Notes: generated by a model from the letters alone, not told the origin. 10,077 nucleotides of DNA from Eubacteriales Family XIII. Incertae Sedis bacterium (GCA_031281765.1 JAITEX010000059.1:1-10077); one strand, 5' to 3'; counted from the first letter of the stretch, positions 1 to 7,644 are shown. Program-made: numbers and translations.

Positions 1-1197
1 CTGCGCGATCTGCTCGCTCAGGAAGCCCTGTCAAAACGGGAGCTTGACTTTGTCAAATACGAAGTTGACGAAATAGAAAAGGCGCATCTGAGGCCGGGCG
101 AATACGCGAAGCTGAAAGAACGCGTTGCCGTCATGCAGAACAGCGAAAAGATACACGCCGCGCTCGCGGCCGCGGACGCCGCCCTCGCGGGTGAAATCGG
201 CGCCGCGGATATGATAGCGGACGCGCGCGCGCAGATGCGCGGCATCGCGGAATACGGCGCGGCCTATGCCGAAACCGAGCGGGCCTTGTCCGACTGCTAC
301 TTTGAGATTACCGACGCCGCCGAAAAAATCAGGGACGCGCTCGAGCATACGGATTTTTCGCAGCAATCGATAGACGACGCCATAGCGCGGCTCGACCTGA
401 TCGACCGCTTGATTTCAAAATACGGTGACGCAAGCGACAGCGTTTCCGCAACCGCGGACGCCGAAACGCCTATCCTCGCGTATTTAGACAGCGCAAGAGA
501 AAAACTTGACAGCTTCGAAAATATCGACGCGCGCAAGGCGGGGCTTGCCGCAAAATTGGACGCTGCCGCGGCCACGCTCGCCGAATCCTCGCGCGCGCTT
601 CACGAAGTGAGAGTCCGGGCCGGCGAAGAGCTTTCATCCCTCGTACTCGAACAGCTTGACGAACTGAATTTCAAGGACGCGCAATTTTTCGCGCGTTTCG
701 AAGAGCTGCCGCGAGACGACGGCGAACTGGCAAAATTTTTCGGGCCGAACGGCGCCGATACGCCCGAATTCATGTTTACGGCAAACAAAGGACAGCCGCC
801 CCGCCCGCTCGCAAAGGTCGCTTCGGGCGGAGAGATGTCCCGCGTCATGCTCGCCATCAAAACGGTGACGGGAAATTTCGACGGCATACCGACCATGATA
901 TTCGATGAAATCGATACCGGCGTCAGCGGCGTCACGGCGAGCGTGGTCGGCGAAAAGCTGAAAGCCATGTCGCGCGCGCGCCAAATCATCTGCATTACGC
1001 ACCTGCCGCAGATCGCGGCTCTGGCGGACGACCACTACCTGATTGAAAAAAGCAGCGACGACAACGCCACCTACACCACCGTTACGAAAGCGGACGGAGA
1101 AACGCGCGTCCGCGCCGTCGCAAGCCTTATCGGCGGCAAAACCATCACCCCGATAACGTTAGCGTCCGCCCGGGAGCTTATCGCCGGCTCAGAATAA
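1..1197 (+). CDS. recN: DNA repair protein RecN, C-terminal part (5' end outside window)
   Basis: RecN is an SMC-like ATPase that acts early in repair of DNA double-strand breaks by recombination. The reading frame is open from base 1 with no start, so about 398 C-terminal residues of a protein usually about 550-570 long are present; the N-terminal Walker A lobe is missing. In fragment numbering, residues 1 to about 220 are Ala/Glu/Lys-rich and look like the coiled-coil arm. The C-terminal ATPase lobe follows, with the ABC-type signature SGGEMSR (275-281), Walker B MIFDEID (299-305) followed by TGVSG, and the RecN-typical THLPQIAALAD (333-343). The stop is TAA at 1195-1197. It converges with the htrA gene on the other strand. 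The first ATG in frame (133) is internal and not the real start. In many Firmicutes recN follows argR and precedes spoIVB; upstream is not visible here and spoIVB is not the next gene. Confidence 0.96.
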   Translation: MRDLLAQEALSKRELDFVKYEVDEIEKAHLRPGEYAKLKERVAVMQNSEKIHAALAAADAALAGEIGAADMIADARAQMRGIAEYGAAYAETERALSDCYFEITDAAEKIRDALEHTDFSQQSIDDAIARLDLIDRLISKYGDASDSVSATADAETPILAYLDSAREKLDSFENIDARKAGLAAKLDAAAATLAESSRALHEVRVRAGEELSSLVLEQLDELNFKDAQFFARFEELPRDDGELAKFFGPNGADTPEFMFTANKGQPPRPLAKVASGGEMSRVMLAIKTVTGNFDGIPTMIFDEIDTGVSGVTASVVGEKLKAMSRARQIICITHLPQIAALADDHYLIEKSSDDNATYTTVTKADGETRVRAVASLIGGKTITPITLASARELIAGSE

Positions 1198-1215
1198 GGC
1201 GGCGGGACGGCACGC

Positions 1216-1246
1216 AAAAAGCCGCTGCGTAAGCAATGCGGCCTTT
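1216..1246 (-). terminator. Intrinsic terminator of the htrA transcript, in the recN/htrA convergent gap
   Basis: Read on the minus strand there is a GC-rich hairpin: GCCGC (1242-1238), a 2-nt bulge, TGC, a TTAC loop (1232-1229), GCA and GCGGC (1225-1221). Five T's follow directly (1220-1216). This is a typical rho-independent terminator placed about 60 nt past the htrA stop. On the plus strand only CTTT follows the hairpin, so it may work weakly for recN as well, but the orientation clearly favours htrA. Confidence 0.7.
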
Positions 1247-1303
1247 CACGTTTAAGGAGATTGTTGTAAGTAAATATAGATGTATGCGTTTTTGTTCTGT
1301 CCT

Positions 1304-2530
1304 TTACTCCTTTGCTTCCTGCAGTTTGACGGTGAGCGATTTCTCGCTTCCCTCCCTGTCAACGGTGATTTTCAGCTCATCGCCGACGGTGTGTTTCTCG
1401 ACCACTTCTTTTACATCCGCAACGCTTCCGATAATGGTCCCGTCCGCCGATACGATACGGTCTCCGGGCAAGAGGCCGGCTTTTGCCGCCGCCCCGCCCT
1501 GCGTCACCTCCGCCGCATAGACGCCGGGGCTCATGTTAAAGAAGCCTGCCGTGTCGCCCGTCACTTCCTGCAGCGATACGCCGAGAGCCGCGCGCCCCGT
1601 CACGCGCCCATTTTCAATCAGCTCCTTTACGACGGATTTTGCGTCGTTGATCGGTATCGCGAAGCCGAGGCCCTCGACGCCGAGCGCGGACGTCTTTGCG
1701 TTGACGACGCCGACAACTTCACCGTAGGCGTTTACGAGAGCGCCGCCGGAGTTGCCGGGATTGACCGCCGCGTCCGTTTGAAGCAGGTTCATTTTTTCGC
1801 CGCCTATCGTGATTTCACGATCCGTCGCGCTGATGATCCCCGTTGTGACCGTACCCGTCAATTCGCCGAGCGGATTGCCGATGGCCACGGCCATATCGCC
1901 GACCTGCAGCTTGCTTGAATCCCCGAGGGTCGCGAAAGGCAGGTCCGTCGCGTCAATCTTCAGTATAGCCAAATCCGTCTGCTCATCCGCGCCGACTATC
2001 TTTGCCGCGTATTTTTTGCCGGTAGAAAGTTTTACCGACGGGTTTTCCATCCCCGAGATGACGTGGTTGTTCGTCAGGATATATCCGTCATTTGTGAGAA
2101 TAATTCCTGAACCGCTGCCACCGCCCTGCGAAGCCGAGTTCCCGCCATACGGGTTTGTCTGGAGTGCGTTCGCGGTAATGCTGACGACGGCGGGCCCGAC
2201 TTTCGCGGATATGTCCGCAAGCGACAGTTGCTCTCCCGTTTCCGCCGATGTGGTTACGACCTTTGGATGCCCGGAGCCGTTTGTAAGCGTGACGGTGTCA
2301 TTCCGGAACAGGGGCAGAACTTTACTGACCGTGAATACTGCCGTGATCCCGATGGTGGAGACCGCGATAAAGCTGCAGCAGACGATTGCCGCGATAAAAC
2401 CGGCTCTGCGGCGCTTCCGTTTCTTCTCATCCTTCAGGTGTTCCGCTATTACGCTCTCTCCGTATCCCGGCTGTTCGGGTATCGGCTGTTCAGGTATCAT
2501 CTGTTCGACGGTTGTCCTCTCATTATCCAT
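1304..2530 (-). CDS. htrA: HtrA/DegP-type membrane-anchored serine protease with PDZ domain
   Basis: Trypsin-like protease/chaperone that degrades misfolded proteins outside the membrane; 408 residues, usual for Gram-positive HtrA. An N-terminal cytoplasmic segment (1-43) is acidic and proline-rich with a short repeated PEQP and ends in a basic stretch, KKRKRRR. One membrane segment follows (about 44-68), anchoring the protease outside. The protease domain spans about 100-305, with catalytic His156 (TNNHVI), Asp186 (TDLAIL) and Ser261 (GNSGG). A single PDZ domain lies at about 312-402. The ATG start is supported by AAGGAGG eight bases upstream. It lies 129 bases downstream of the histidine kinase gene on the same strand, so it is probably co-transcribed with it or under its control, as in CssRS-HtrA; a separate promoter in the gap is possible but I see no good one. 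The triad is intact, so it should be active. Whether it is closest to HtrA, HtrB or YyxA cannot be said by eye. Confidence 0.95.
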   Translation of the reverse strand: MDNERTTVEQMIPEQPIPEQPGYGESVIAEHLKDEKKRKRRRAGFIAAIVCCSFIAVSTIGITAVFTVSKVLPLFRNDTVTLTNGSGHPKVVTTSAETGEQLSLADISAKVGPAVVSITANALQTNPYGGNSASQGGGSGSGIILTNDGYILTNNHVISGMENPSVKLSTGKKYAAKIVGADEQTDLAILKIDATDLPFATLGDSSKLQVGDMAVAIGNPLGELTGTVTTGIISATDREITIGGEKMNLLQTDAAVNPGNSGGALVNAYGEVVGVVNAKTSALGVEGLGFAIPINDAKSVVKELIENGRVTGRAALGVSLQEVTGDTAGFFNMSPGVYAAEVTQGGAAAKAGLLPGDRIVSADGTIIGSVADVKEVVEKHTVGDELKITVDREGSEKSLTVKLQEAKE

Positions 2531-2538
2531 TTGTCATA

Positions 2539-2545
2539 CCTCCTT
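2539..2545 (-). promoter_or_regulatory. Strong ribosome binding site of htrA
   Basis: Minus-strand AAGGAGG lies eight bases before the ATG at 2530. It is close to the full anti-Shine-Dalgarno complement and fixes the start of the protease gene. Confidence 0.8.
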
Positions 2546-2659
2546 GTTGTATCTTTTGTTATCGGGCCGCAGGGGTATGGTAATGTCCCTTGCAGCTTAT
2601 AGCTTATCCGAAAAATGCGGCGCAACAATGGCGGGAATATGAATCAAATGGGTAGAAAA

Positions 2660-4114
2660 TCAGACGGTAAAGGTGAACGTGGCGACGCCGTCTCCGCTTT
2701 CGGCGCGTATAGTGCCGCCGAGCGCCCGCACTATCTCACGGGCTATCGAAAGCCCGAGGCCCGTACCGGAACCGGAGTGCGACTTATCCGCTTTGTAGAA
2801 GCGTTCGAAAATATGGGGCAGGTCTTCCGCTGAAATCCCCTCACCGGTATTCGCAACGCGGACGGCGAGCGTCCCTCCGGCGCCGGGAGGCGTCACGGGC
2901 GACGAGGACAAGGTGATGCGCCCTCCCCCGGGCGTATGCCGTATCGCGTTGTCCATCAATATCACGAGGACCTGCTCAACGCGGTCGGGATTGCTATATA
3001 CCGGCAGCGCCGCTTCCGAACCCTCCGGCGGCGTGATGTCAAGCGTTATACCTGACTGCGCCGCGATATGCCCGTACATATCCGCTATATTGCGCATCAC
3101 TTCGCGCACATCGAAGGACGACTTCTCCATGACTTCCGTGCCGGACTGCAGGCGCGAAAGCTCCAGCAGGTCGTCCACTAACCGCGACAGCCGCAGGGAC
3201 TCGCGCACGATATTATTATAGAAGAGTTCTTTCTTTTCATCGGTCTTTGCCATGCCGTCGCGCAGGGTCTCGCCCATCGCGCGTATCGAGGCGATCGGCA
3301 TGCGCAGTTCGTGCGACACATTCGCGACGTAATCGCGCCGCGTCTGCTCGAGCTTGCCGGATTCCTCCGCGAAGTAGTTCATCGACCGGCCGAGTTCGCC
3401 GAGTTCGCCTTTCTGCGTTTCGGGGGCCCGCGCCGAAAAATCGCCGCCGGCCATCGCGTGGGCCGCTTCCCGCATTCCGCGAATGGGGACCACTATGCGC
3501 CGCGCGAGCAGATAGGCGGGAATCAGCATAATGAGAAACGCGATGAGCATACTGATAAGCAGGGTGATGCGCAGGCTGCCGAGCGTATCGTTTATCTCGC
3601 GCATGGATTTCGTAAAGACGACCGCCCCGATAACGTCCCCTTTGTCCCCGTCGCTCCTGATCGGGACGCCGACCACAAGGTAGGACTCACTGAGCGCGTC
3701 CCGGCGGGCGACGGAAACCTCCGAGCCTTCAAGAACCCTCTTCACGTCCTCCGCTATCATGGCATCGGCAATAGCGGCCGTTTCATCGGTATTTTCGCGG
3801 GGGCCCGTCCCCGGCTGGGAAACTAAAAGAGGATTGCCGGCTTCGTCATAAATATGGAGCGAAGCCCCGAGAAAACTCTTGTTTTCGCGGTCGAGAAGCG
3901 CGAATACGCCGTAGCCGTTCGCATAACCGAAGCGGCGCGCTTCAGACAACATGCCCGCAATCGTCTGCGCGATAGGCTTCAGTTCCTGCGCGCGCATATT
4001 CGCATACATCTTCTGCGAAACCACGATATAGATGCCGGACGACAGGAGCCCGGACAAAAGTACAGCCGCCAAAATGAGCAGCACTATCCTGCGCAGCAGT
4101 ACGCTTCGTATCAC
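2660..4114 (-). CDS. Sensor histidine kinase (two TM, HAMP, HisKA, HATPase_c)
   Basis: Membrane sensor kinase of 484 residues that should phosphorylate the adjacent response regulator. TM1 is about 9-32. An extracytoplasmic sensing region of about 145 residues (34-180) has no motif I can name. TM2 is about 183-204, followed by a HAMP linker (205-256). The HisKA dimerisation helix has the phospho-acceptor His268 (VSHELRMP). The ATP-binding domain shows the N box (Asn389, DNAIRHTP), the F box (HIFERFYKAD) and the G2 box (GTGLGLSIA). The G1 box reads NTGEGI, with Asn422 where DxGxGI is usual. The start is GTG (4114-4112), preceded by GAGGT six bases upstream, and it overlaps the regulator's TGA by four bases, indicating translational coupling. 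Location beside htrA suggests sensing of envelope or secretion stress (CssS-like); this is inference from context, since the sensor region gives no ligand hint. Confidence 0.95.
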   Translation of the reverse strand: MIRSVLLRRIVLLILAAVLLSGLLSSGIYIVVSQKMYANMRAQELKPIAQTIAGMLSEARRFGYANGYGVFALLDRENKSFLGASLHIYDEAGNPLLVSQPGTGPRENTDETAAIADAMIAEDVKRVLEGSEVSVARRDALSESYLVVGVPIRSDGDKGDVIGAVVFTKSMREINDTLGSLRITLLISMLIAFLIMLIPAYLLARRIVVPIRGMREAAHAMAGGDFSARAPETQKGELGELGRSMNYFAEESGKLEQTRRDYVANVSHELRMPIASIRAMGETLRDGMAKTDEKKELFYNNIVRESLRLSRLVDDLLELSRLQSGTEVMEKSSFDVREVMRNIADMYGHIAAQSGITLDITPPEGSEAALPVYSNPDRVEQVLVILMDNAIRHTPGGGRITLSSSPVTPPGAGGTLAVRVANTGEGISAEDLPHIFERFYKADKSHSGSGTGLGLSIAREIVRALGGTIRAESGDGVATFTFTV

Positions 4115-4800
4115 GTCTTTACCTCGAATTTGTAGCCGACCCCGTAGACGCTGCGGATAGCATAGCGGCCGTCATCCGGAAGTTTACGGCGAATACGCTT
4201 CACCTGCGTGTCGACCACGCGCGTATCCCCGTAGTAATCATAGCCCCAGACATCGGCAAGCAGTTGCTCGCGTCCGAATACCTGCCCCGGCGACGAACAC
4301 AGCTTGTAGAGAAGCTCCGTCTCTTTCGGCGTGAACGGGACCGGTTCGCCGTCAACGCGCACCTCGTAACGGTCCATATCTATGCGCAGGCCCGGAAATT
4401 CGAGCGCGTTTTCCGTGCCCGGCGGCGCGTCATGCGGCGCATGGCCCGCGCGGCGCAGCACCACCTTGACCCGTGTGGCGACCTCCCGCGGGCTGAACGG
4501 CTTCACCACATAATCGTCCGCGCCAAGCTCAAGCCCGAGCACGCGGTCTATCTCCTCACCCTTTGCGGTCAGCATAATAATCGGCACGTCGCTCTCCGCG
4601 CGAATCTCGCGGCAGACCTCAATACCGGTCTTCTTCGGCATCATTATATCGAGCACTATCAGATCCGGATTCTCGGCGTGGAATTTTTCAAGCGCTTCCT
4701 CACCGTCAAAAGCCGAAACGCACGAAAAACCCTCCGCCTCTATATATTCGCGCAGCGTTTCATGAATCATCGGTTGGTCGTCACAGAGCAATATTTTCAT
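4111..4800 (-). CDS. OmpR/PhoB-family response regulator
   Basis: DNA-binding regulator of 229 residues, partner of the overlapping kinase gene. The receiver domain (1-120) has the acidic pair Asp7/Asp8, phospho-acceptor Asp51 (VLDIMMP), Thr78 (MLTAKG) and Lys100 (YVVKPF). A winged-helix DNA-binding domain follows (about 131-229), with LLYKLCSSPGQVFGREQLL and the wing region RSVYGVGYKFE. The frame is open upstream to an ATG at 4878, but the start is put at 4800. There MKILLCDD begins exactly as receiver domains do, and AGAGGT lies seven bases upstream. The 26 extra residues would run back into the 4827-4859 hairpin and match nothing. Together with the kinase it probably controls htrA, and perhaps itself, as CssR does in Bacillus; the target is inferred from position only. 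Confidence 0.95.
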   Translation of the reverse strand: MKILLCDDQPMIHETLREYIEAEGFSCVSAFDGEEALEKFHAENPDLIVLDIMMPKKTGIEVCREIRAESDVPIIMLTAKGEEIDRVLGLELGADDYVVKPFSPREVATRVKVVLRRAGHAPHDAPPGTENALEFPGLRIDMDRYEVRVDGEPVPFTPKETELLYKLCSSPGQVFGREQLLADVWGYDYYGDTRVVDTQVKRIRRKLPDDGRYAIRSVYGVGYKFEVKT

Positions 4801-4819
4801 TATAGCTACCTCTGCTACT

Positions 4820-4825
4820 ATTATA
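4820..4825 (-). promoter_or_regulatory. Possible -10 box (TATAAT) of the response-regulator operon
   Basis: A perfect TATAAT is present on the minus strand between the hairpin and the regulator's ribosome binding site (AGAGGT, 4813-4808). No -35 box can be seen, because that place is taken by the hairpin. The predicted start of transcription would fall at the edge of the ribosome binding site, giving a leader of only about 13 nt. A second, weaker candidate lies further up (TTGTGG at 4891-4886, 16-bp spacer, TATGAC at 4869-4864); it would put the hairpin at the 5' end of the message. Confidence 0.3.
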
Positions 4826-4826
4826 A

Positions 4827-4859
4827 CGAAATCCCGCGCGTGCGGGGCGCGGGATTTCG
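4827..4859 (-). terminator. 13-bp perfect hairpin between the ABC-transporter and regulator operons, probable terminator
   Basis: The arms 4827-4839 and 4847-4859 are exact inverted repeats (CGAAATCCCGCGC and its complement) around a 7-nt loop. It lies 45 bases past the stop of the ABC ATPase gene and 27 bases before the start of the response regulator, both on the minus strand. The 3' arm ends in ATTTCG followed by TTATAAT, which gives a broken U-rich tail, so a rho-independent terminator of the transporter operon is the best reading. Its symmetry and position just upstream of a TATAAT also allow a role as a protein-binding operator or leader structure for the regulator operon. Confidence 0.6.
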
Positions 4860-4903
4860 AATTGTCATATTGGTTCACATTTGCGCCACAATTGGGCGTT
4901 AGC

Positions 4904-5677
4904 CTACAACAGCATTCTGTCGTTGTCTATTTCGAACTTTTCGGCGAGCTTCTGCGCGGTCATCGCGTCGCGTTCCGCTCCGGAAATATCCATCACGATA
5001 CCGCCGTCTTTCATGAGTATCGTGCGCGTGCCGTGACTGAGCGCCGCTTTCATATTATGCGTTATCATAAGCGTCGAAAGCCCGCCCGCCTGTGAAAATT
5101 CGTCCGTCAGCTCGAGGACCTTCTTTGCCGCGCCCGGGTCCAAGGCCGCCGTATGTTCATCGAGCAGCAGCAGCCGCGGGCCGGCTATGACGGCCATAAA
5201 CAGGGTCAACGCCTGCCGCTGGCCGCCGGACAGGAGCTTCGCCTTTTCCCGCATGCGGTTTTCAAGCCCCATGCCGAGCAGTTCCAGCTTCTCGCGGAAC
5301 AGCGCCCTATCCGCCTTGCTCACGCCGCGCTGAAAGCCTCTGGGCTGATTCCGGTGGTAGGCAATGGACAGGTTCTCCTCAACGGTCATATCGAAAGCCG
5401 TACCCTTCAGCGGGTCCTGAAAGACGCGGCCGATAAGCTTCGCCCGCTTGTGTTCGGGTTGCCGCGTTATGTCTTTCCCGTCAAGCGTGACGGTTCCGCC
5501 GTCGGGATAGTACACGCCCGCGATACAGTTCATGAGCGTCGACTTGCCCGCGCCGTTGCTGCCTATTACGGTCACAAATTCGCCCGGCTCCATGCGAAAG
5601 TCCACATCGCGCAGCGCGAGTTTTTCATTGACGGTCCCCGCGCCGAATATCTTGTTCATGCCGCGTATGTCAAGCAT
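4904..5677 (-). CDS. ABC importer ATPase, TrpXYZ-type (probable tryptophan uptake)
   Basis: Cytoplasmic ATPase of 257 residues that powers the importer made with the two genes upstream. Walker A is GSNGAGKST (39-47) and the Q-loop Gln is 87. The signature is LSGGQRQ (149-155), Walker B is LLLLDE (169-174), and the switch His is 207 (MITHNM). Walker B runs on as DEHTAALDP, with His where most ABC proteins have Pro; I recall this as usual for the COG1101 group that pairs with this permease type. The start ATG (5677-5675) lies inside the end of the permease gene: the two frames overlap by eight bases, with a GGTGATG stretch upstream, so translation is probably coupled. The stop is TAG, and a strong hairpin follows 45 bases later. 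The tryptophan assignment comes from the T-box leader, not from this protein. Confidence 0.93.
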   Translation of the reverse strand: MLDIRGMNKIFGAGTVNEKLALRDVDFRMEPGEFVTVIGSNGAGKSTLMNCIAGVYYPDGGTVTLDGKDITRQPEHKRAKLIGRVFQDPLKGTAFDMTVEENLSIAYHRNQPRGFQRGVSKADRALFREKLELLGMGLENRMREKAKLLSGGQRQALTLFMAVIAGPRLLLLDEHTAALDPGAAKKVLELTDEFSQAGGLSTLMITHNMKAALSHGTRTILMKDGGIVMDISGAERDAMTAQKLAEKFEIDNDRMLL

Positions 5678-6578
5678 CCCGCATCACCTTCTTCTTGTTC
5701 CGCAGCGAAAAGCTCTCGCCGAACGCGCCGAGGGACAGCGCGATGACAACGATAACGGCGGAGATAAGTTTCATATCCGTGGCTTTCATGCCGAGCGACA
5801 AAGCTACGGCGAGCACGAGCCGGTAGACGACAGCGCCGAGCGCCACGGCGATAAGCCTTCTTATCAAACGGCTCGTTCCGAAAATGACCTCGCCGATAAT
5901 AACGGAGGCCAGACCGATGACGACCATGCCGACGCCCATGCCGATGTCCGCGTAGCCCTGGTATTGCACGAGCAGGCCGCCGGCCAAACCGACGAAACCG
6001 TTCGAGAGCGAAAGGCCGAGCAGCTTCATATTTCCCGAGCCGACGCCGGACGCGCGCACCATCTCCTCATTGTCGCCCGTCGCCCGCAGCGCGAGCCCGA
6101 GGCGCGTTTTCAGAAAGAAGTACAGCAGCGCGATGAGCGCGGCCAGAATCAGCGCGCCGAATACCATGCTGCCCCACTCCTCGGAGAAGAATGCCTTTGC
6201 GGATGTATACACGGTGTCTCCGCTCATCAGCGGCAGGTTCGCTCTATCGCCCATCAGGCGAAGGTTGATGGAATAACTGCCGAGCATGACGAGAATGCCC
6301 GCGAGCAGCGGTTGTATCCGCAGCTTCGTATTCAGCAGCGCCGTCACCGCGCCCGCCGCCGCGCCGCCGATGAAGGCGACGATAAGGCCGAGCACGGGAG
6401 CGAACGGGAAGCCGAACGTGCAGAACGACGCGGAAATCGCCCCGCCCGTTACGATGCTCCCGTCCACCGTCAAATCCGGCGTGTTCAGCGTCCGGAATGA
6501 AAGGAACACGCCGAGGGCCAAAATCGAATATATCAGCCCGAGTTCTATGCCGCCCGTAAGCGCGCCTAAGGTAATCAT
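5670..6578 (-). CDS. ABC importer permease, BPD_transp_2 family, TrpXYZ-type
   Basis: Integral membrane subunit of 302 residues forming the translocation path. Hydrophobic segments lie at about 4-27, 38-57, 60-83, 88-107, 138-156, 186-205, 212-233, 243-262 and 270-288, so roughly eight or nine membrane spans, as in the branched-chain amino acid permease superfamily. The cytoplasmic loop RATGDNEEMVRASG (165-178) corresponds to the region that contacts the ATPase in this family. The ATG start has GGGAG eight bases upstream. The gene begins 39 bases after the binding-protein stop and overlaps the ATPase start by eight bases, so all three genes are one operon under the T-box. Only one permease gene is present, so the channel is presumably a homodimer. 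Substrate is inferred from the leader; related systems elsewhere import aromatic amino acids. Confidence 0.92.
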   Translation of the reverse strand: MITLGALTGGIELGLIYSILALGVFLSFRTLNTPDLTVDGSIVTGGAISASFCTFGFPFAPVLGLIVAFIGGAAAGAVTALLNTKLRIQPLLAGILVMLGSYSINLRLMGDRANLPLMSGDTVYTSAKAFFSEEWGSMVFGALILAALIALLYFFLKTRLGLALRATGDNEEMVRASGVGSGNMKLLGLSLSNGFVGLAGGLLVQYQGYADIGMGVGMVVIGLASVIIGEVIFGTSRLIRRLIAVALGAVVYRLVLAVALSLGMKATDMKLISAVIVVIALSLGAFGESFSLRNKKKVMRDA

Positions 6579-6617
6579 CTTGCGCTCCCGTTTTCGCCTT
6601 TCCCGTAAAAATTCATC

Positions 6618-7631
6618 TTATGCGCCAAGGTCCGTCGCCATTTCGGATACGTTCAGCGGGATGGTGACGCCGATGGCCGCCGCCGTCTTACCGTTCACGT
6701 AGGTATCCATATCCTCCATCAGCTTGACGGGCATGGCCTCCGTTTTCTCGCCGTTCAGCACAGCCCCGACCATCTTGCCGGTCTCCGCGCCGAGAACCGT
6801 ATAATTGATGCCAAAGGTCGCAAGCCCGCCGTCCTTGACCATCGAGTCGGCGCCCACATAGAAGGGTATCTTTGCCTTGATAAACTCGCTTGACGCGACG
6901 GACATCGCGGACGCGACCGTATTGTCGATGGGTGAAAACGCGGCGTCGCATTTCCCGGCAAGGCTCTGCGCCGCCTGCTGTATCTCATTCGCGTTCGTGA
7001 CCGCAGCTTCACGCACGGTCAGCCCCTTCTGCTGCGCGTAGTCCTTCAGGTCCGCGACAACGGACTGGGAATTGACCTCACTTGAATTGTACAGCGCGCC
7101 GATTGTCTTGATGTCCGGCGTGATCTGCAGCGCGAGGTCCATGATTTTCGCGGCGGAGACCCGGTCGGACGTCCCCGTGATATTGCCGCCCGGCGCGTTC
7201 AAATCCGACACGAGTTCCGCCGCGACGGGGTCCGTCACAGCCGCGAAGATGATCGGGATGTCCTTCGTTTCACTGAAGGCCGCCTGCGCCGCGGGCGTCG
7301 TAATGGCGACAATCACGTCGCTCTTATCCGCGACAAGGCTCTGGCATATCGTCTTGAGATTGTTCATCTCGTTCTGCGCGTTTTGATAGTTGATGGTGAT
7401 GGTGTCGCCGTCCTTGAAGCCCTCGGCCTCAAGCTCGGCAACGATGTTCTCGCGAATCGTATCGAGCGACGGGTGTTCCACAAGCTGCACGATCCCGACT
7501 TTCAGCGGCTTCTTGCCGTCCGCCTCGCCTTTGTCTTTGTCCGACCCGCAGCCCGCGAGCCCCAGCATCAGCGCTGTGACCGCAAACATCGCCGCAAGCA
7601 GCATTGCCATTCTTTTCTTACTTTTCTTCAT
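6618..7631 (-). CDS. ABC importer substrate-binding lipoprotein (ABC_sub_bind family), TrpX-like
   Basis: Extracytoplasmic binding protein of 337 residues that captures the substrate and delivers it to the permease. The N-terminus is a lipoprotein signal peptide: basic KKSKKR, a hydrophobic core (9-24), then the lipobox LAGC with lipidated Cys28, and a charged linker. The mature part shows features of the ABC_sub_bind family: KVGIVQLVEHPSLD near the start, a PIIFAAVTDPVAAELV segment, GNITGTSD, FSPIDNT, and PFYVGADSMV near the end. The start is ATG at 7631-7629, with AAGGAGA seven bases upstream. The same frame stays open up to 7856, but that extension covers the T-box antiterminator and terminator and destroys the signal-peptide start, so it is rejected. 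Known relatives include TrpX of streptococci and, as I recall, the tyrosine-binding CD0873 of Clostridioides difficile. The Trp-type T-box upstream favours tryptophan. Confidence 0.93.
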   Translation of the reverse strand: MKKSKKRMAMLLAAMFAVTALMLGLAGCGSDKDKGEADGKKPLKVGIVQLVEHPSLDTIRENIVAELEAEGFKDGDTITINYQNAQNEMNNLKTICQSLVADKSDVIVAITTPAAQAAFSETKDIPIIFAAVTDPVAAELVSDLNAPGGNITGTSDRVSAAKIMDLALQITPDIKTIGALYNSSEVNSQSVVADLKDYAQQKGLTVREAAVTNANEIQQAAQSLAGKCDAAFSPIDNTVASAMSVASSEFIKAKIPFYVGADSMVKDGGLATFGINYTVLGAETGKMVGAVLNGEKTEAMPVKLMEDMDTYVNGKTAAAIGVTIPLNVSEMATDLGA

Positions 7632-7637
7632 GTCCGT

Positions 7638-7644
7638 TCTCCTT
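7638..7644 (-). promoter_or_regulatory. Ribosome binding site of the binding-protein gene
   Basis: Minus-strand AAGGAGA lies before the ATG at 7631, beyond the T-box terminator. It decides the start against the longer open frame. Confidence 0.75.

Noticed and set aside
1809..2642. Long plus-strand open frame opposite htrA (277 codons)
   Set aside because: It is a shadow frame: the minus strand encodes a complete HtrA with an intact triad, and the plus frame shows no domain and no ribosome binding site.
4801..4878. Longer response regulator starting at 4878
   Set aside because: The extra 26 residues cover the hairpin and match no receiver domain; MKILLCDD at 4800 with AGAGGT upstream is the natural start.
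4860..4893. AATTGT...ACAATT short inverted repeat upstream of the regulator gene
   Set aside because: Only six bases per arm, far apart; expected by chance in an AT-rich gap.
5532..6500. Plus-strand open frame of 322 codons opposite the permease
   Set aside because: Its Arg/His/Glu-rich composition is typical of the antisense of a membrane protein in GC-rich DNA, and the permease reads convincingly on the other strand.
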